Origin: a virus
Reading direction: 5' to 3' (one strand)
Virus record (IMG/VR): IMGVR_UViG_3300032220_000872
Coordinates: 1 to 64,000 of that record
Length of the DNA: 64,000 bases
The notes beneath the pieces are model-generated. The model did not search any database. It had not been told where the DNA came from and worked only from the letters and a program-made list of their open reading frames with translations. Below, in pieces: positions 61,796-64,000 of this stretch; position 1 is the first letter of the stretch, and every line of letters starts with the position of its first letter. The translations under genes and the position numbers were made by a program.

Positions 61796-62602
61796 TTAGT
61801 AATTTTGTAGATGTTCTATGCCTAATTTTTTTCTAAATTCATCTGTGAACACACAATCAATTCGTAATCCGTACTCTTGTTCACGATTGATTTCACCACC
61901 ATGCCAGTCTTGGTCGTTCCAGAAAGCTGCATTGGCATTGATGTAGGTTTTGTTCTTGGACTCAGGATCCCAAATATAGAATCCTCTTTTAGTATTGTGA
62001 CGTATGTGTATGAACTCATTGCGATGATCACTGTAGCCTTGTTGATCGCCCAGTTTACCATCCAAATCTCTGTGTTCAAAAGGCTGTCCGTCATGCTCAC
62101 AGTGAAAGAATATCACTCTACCTATCTGACTAATAATGTTTTGATTCATAAGATTTTTAACCCATGTGACTAATCCAGGAAAGTATTTGGATTCTTCTGT
62201 GAGATTTCTTTCTGAATTTCTATGATCCCAATCTCCTTCGTTCCATAAAAAATAATATATGTAAGGATCTTTAGCACCCAGCACTGCTTTGAGATAGCGT
62301 GTGAATTGATTGCGTGTGCGATAGTCTTTGATGTTGTTCATCAAATCATCACCGTGCTGTCTTATGGGATGATTCTCTGGCAAGGCTTTGTATTCTGCCA
62401 GTGCTTGATAGATTGGTTTCCAATTGAGAGTATAGCTCATGTCTTTGATGTTGAATCCTGGTGACATCCATGTGCCTTCTTTGGCATATTCTCTAGCCAA
62501 AGCAAATCCTCGACAAATTTCAGGATGTAATTTCCTAAAACCTTCTATATCCAAATGTGGAGTTAAATCAATATATGGTCGACCACCAATTCCTCTTATC
62601 AT
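61796..62602 (-). CDS. 2-oxoglutarate/Fe(II) oxygenase-like protein, paralogue of 56004-56759
   Basis: 268 residues. It shares IRGIGGRPYIDL with KGVYGKPYICMD, TEESKYFPGLVTWVKNL with TEESKYFPSLVDWAKKL, FEHRDLDG (H177-R-D179) with KHRD, AFWNDQDWHGG (H234) with FYWNNHDWHGG, and R247. It heads the leftward block 62602-57879. A late-type box ACTAAATA ends five bases before its ATG and there is no ribosome binding site. Confidence 0.58.
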   Translation of the reverse strand: MIRGIGGRPYIDLTPHLDIEGFRKLHPEICRGFALAREYAKEGTWMSPGFNIKDMSYTLNWKPIYQALAEYKALPENHPIRQHGDDLMNNIKDYRTRNQFTRYLKAVLGAKDPYIYYFLWNEGDWDHRNSERNLTEESKYFPGLVTWVKNLMNQNIISQIGRVIFFHCEHDGQPFEHRDLDGKLGDQQGYSDHRNEFIHIRHNTKRGFYIWDPESKNKTYINANAAFWNDQDWHGGEINREQEYGLRIDCVFTDEFRKKLGIEHLQNY

Positions 62603-62605
62603 TCA

Positions 62606-62625
62606 AATATTTAGTGTTAAATATT
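62606..62625. promoter_or_regulatory. Palindromic divergent promoter region
   Basis: AATATTTA-GTGT-TAAATATT, two 8-base arms and a 4-base spacer. The left arm read leftward gives ACTAAATA (62615-62608) for the oxygenase gene at 62602; the right arm gives GTTAAATA (62616-62623) for the gene starting at 62642. Both are late-like boxes. Confidence 0.45.
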
Positions 62626-62641
62626 GTGGACAAAAATATTT

Positions 62642-63214
62642 ATGAATTACAAATTGGTACCATATTCTGAATCAATTGATTTGACAGAATTTTATCTTCA
62701 AGCGGAATCCAAAGGGTTCAAAAACAACAGCAGCAAAAAAATGTTGGTGGACAGTGTCTCCACAGAACGACTTTCACGTGTCTGGATTCTCTATTACAAC
62801 AATGAAATAGTTGGTACCACTGCTGCTCACAGTTTTGATGAAATGGGACCAAATTGTTTTCGTATTGCTGTGAGATCTTGTGCGTTCACAGATCGTATGC
62901 CCATTAAAAGAGTAAGAACCCGAACGGGAATAGTCGAACATCAGCATGTGAGTCCACAATTTTTTATGACTGCTGGCATAGAATGGGCAGGCAAAGATAA
63001 AAATTTTTATATCACTTCAAACAAAAACAGCTGGGGCACTCAACAGAGAGTTCACAGAACTTGGGCTCCCATATTGGCCAAAACAGGTTGTTTGGAGCAC
63101 TGTGGTGAAATGTTTTACAGAGGAACCGAACAAACCATTTGGAAAGTGAACGTAGAAGTGTTCTATCAACAATTGGATCAATACGGCAGATGGCCTATTG
63201 ATTGGACTTTATAA
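62642..63214 (+). CDS. Acetyltransferase-like (GNAT-resembling) protein of unknown function
   Basis: 190 residues from ATG 62642; a TTG at 62624 would extend it by six residues into the promoter arm. The sequence WILYYNNEIVGTTAAHSF looks like strands 2-4 of a GNAT fold, and RIAVRSCAFTDRMPIKRVRT might hold the phosphate loop, but the usual R/Q-x-x-G-x-G/A is absent. The rest (NFYITSNKNSWGTQQRVHRT) is unlike GNATs. I have seen similar frames in marine phages, without function. Its end overlaps the convergent desaturase by 20 bases. Confidence 0.45.
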   Translation: MNYKLVPYSESIDLTEFYLQAESKGFKNNSSKKMLVDSVSTERLSRVWILYYNNEIVGTTAAHSFDEMGPNCFRIAVRSCAFTDRMPIKRVRTRTGIVEHQHVSPQFFMTAGIEWAGKDKNFYITSNKNSWGTQQRVHRTWAPILAKTGCLEHCGEMFYRGTEQTIWKVNVEVFYQQLDQYGRWPIDWTL

Positions 63215-63902
63215 GTCGAATAAAAAATCCAGACAAATCCGGAAAAGGATTACGCCAAGCAGTGGAATTGATGTGATGATATTTGTGCCATCCTTCACCA
63301 GCCACAGTCCATGCTATTAATTTGCTGTCAGACACTTCACCATTCCAATGATTGAAAACATTCACTATGCCACCCATGACCACACTCAACACTGTGGGAA
63401 ACACCCACAAAGGAAAAATCAATATGGGGTTAATAATAGCCAATAATACAATATAAAAAGATAACAGTTTAAAATAATGTTTATGAACAAATTTATGTTC
63501 AGAATATTTTAAAAGTCTTGCTGCATATCTAGGTTCCACATCATAAGCATCAAAGAAATATCCAAAAAATACTTTGAAGTGTCCTTTGAATTTGGGAGAG
63601 TGTGAATCTTGTTCAGTGTCAGAAAATCTATGATGTTTCAAATGCACAGCAGTCCACGCCACAGTGGAACCTAAGGTGACTATGCTGCTGCAGAACAATA
63701 AAAAATAATGCCAAAATTTATTTGTGTTGAAACTTTTATGAGTGAAGTATCTGTGCAGTCCTATGATGTGTCCAAACACTGCCAGCAAATAGCCAATGAT
63801 TAAACAGTATATCAGTGTGACAAGTGGTAAAAAAACAAGACTGATAAAAAATAAAAACCATCCGATAGAATGAAATACCAATAATTTTTTATTGTCTGAC
63901 AT
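63195..63902 (-). CDS. Fatty acid (acyl-CoA delta-9 type) desaturase
   Basis: 235 residues. Three histidine boxes are present: LHRYFTH (H50-x4-H55), HLKHH (87-91) and HKYHH (206-210). Two pairs of membrane spans lie before box 1, between 60 and 85, and between 145 and 182. These bind the di-iron centre that inserts a double bond in acyl chains. The protein lacks the long cytoplasmic tail of cellular enzymes and is somewhat short. It may change membrane fluidity of the infected cell or act on an acyl group of the pathway product. Confidence 0.85.
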   Translation of the reverse strand: MSDNKKLLVFHSIGWFLFFISLVFLPLVTLIYCLIIGYLLAVFGHIIGLHRYFTHKSFNTNKFWHYFLLFCSSIVTLGSTVAWTAVHLKHHRFSDTEQDSHSPKFKGHFKVFFGYFFDAYDVEPRYAARLLKYSEHKFVHKHYFKLLSFYIVLLAIINPILIFPLWVFPTVLSVVMGGIVNVFNHWNGEVSDSKLIAWTVAGEGWHKYHHINSTAWRNPFPDLSGFFIRLIKSNQ

Positions 63903-63952
63903 GATGTATTACTTATGTGTGAACACATTTATTTTTGGACCTTTTGAATGAC

Positions 63953-63960
63953 CATAAATA
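63953..63960 (+). promoter_or_regulatory. Late promoter box CATAAATA
   Basis: CATAAATACTTG, with start expected near 63966, 16 bases before an ATG at 63982. It drives the gene that leaves the window on the right. Confidence 0.5.
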
Positions 63961-63981
63961 CTTGCACAAACACGCTCTAAT

Positions 63982-64000
63982 ATGAAACCAAATTATCATT
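63982..64000 (+). CDS. Start of a gene running off the window (MKPNYH...)
   Basis: Only six codons are visible after ATG 63982, so no product can be named. Support comes from the late box 22 bases upstream of the ATG and from the strand change after the desaturase. Confidence 0.3.

Noticed and set aside
40285-63902. Host chromosomal gene cluster joined by misassembly
   Set aside because: Gene packing, overlaps and late-type promoter boxes match the phage part, and V-D-G-D glycosyltransferase-like and twitch radical SAM genes are known in marine phages. Read mapping would still be worthwhile.
1-64000. CRISPR array, integrase, insertion sequence or attachment site
   Set aside because: No regularly spaced direct repeats of suitable length, no recombinase or transposase motifs, and no tRNA-associated repeats were seen.

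Overview
The window is a 64 kb piece of a T4-like (contractile-tailed) phage genome of the marine cyanophage/pelagiphage type. This rests on a recognisable set of T4 gene homologues: portal gp20, baseplate gp26/gp51-like, recombination nuclease gp46/gp47, late sigma factor gp55, and baseplate gp48, gp53, gp5, gp25 and gp6. It is supported by late promoters of the T4 form (TATAAATA and close variants) and by densely packed genes with 1-17 nt overlaps. The host cannot be fixed from the sequence. I saw no integrase, transposase, CRISPR array or convincing tRNA gene.

Layout. 1-2470 (minus): start of the portal gene and a probable tape measure gene. 2471-4514 (plus): a tail-assembly gene whose reading continues into a second frame through a U UUU UUC slippery site, a HemD-like protein and two tiny membrane proteins. 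4515-4874: a hairpin-rich convergence zone without recognised genes. 4875-9347 (minus): early/middle genes, namely a GIY-YIG-like protein, a small basic protein, gp46, gp47 and gp55, with near-consensus sigma-70 promoters before gp47 and gp55. 9424-40190 (plus): the baseplate and fibre operon, including a giant 4,897-residue virion protein and three related fibre proteins.

40285-63902 is an accessory island of about 30 genes, in blocks of alternating strand, coding mostly for enzymes: four GT-A glycosyltransferase-like proteins, seven radical SAM proteins of at least three subfamilies, a methyltransferase, an SGNH hydrolase-like protein, a QueC-like PP-loop ATPase, six 2-oxoglutarate/Fe(II) oxygenase-like proteins, a degenerate kinase-like protein, a short-chain dehydrogenase-like protein, an amidinotransferase, a class III aminotransferase and a fatty acid desaturase. 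A near-consensus sigma-70 promoter precedes the first block; T4-late-type boxes precede others.

How it works together (inference). Sigma-70 promoters would fire early for gp55, gp46/47 and the first accessory block. gp55 would then direct host RNA polymerase to the ATAAATA-type promoters of the baseplate and fibre genes. The accessory island looks like a biosynthetic pathway for an unusual amino-sugar, guanidino compound, modified peptide or surface glycan; its product is unknown and it is the best candidate here for an undescribed system. All function calls are from motif reading by eye; no database search was run.
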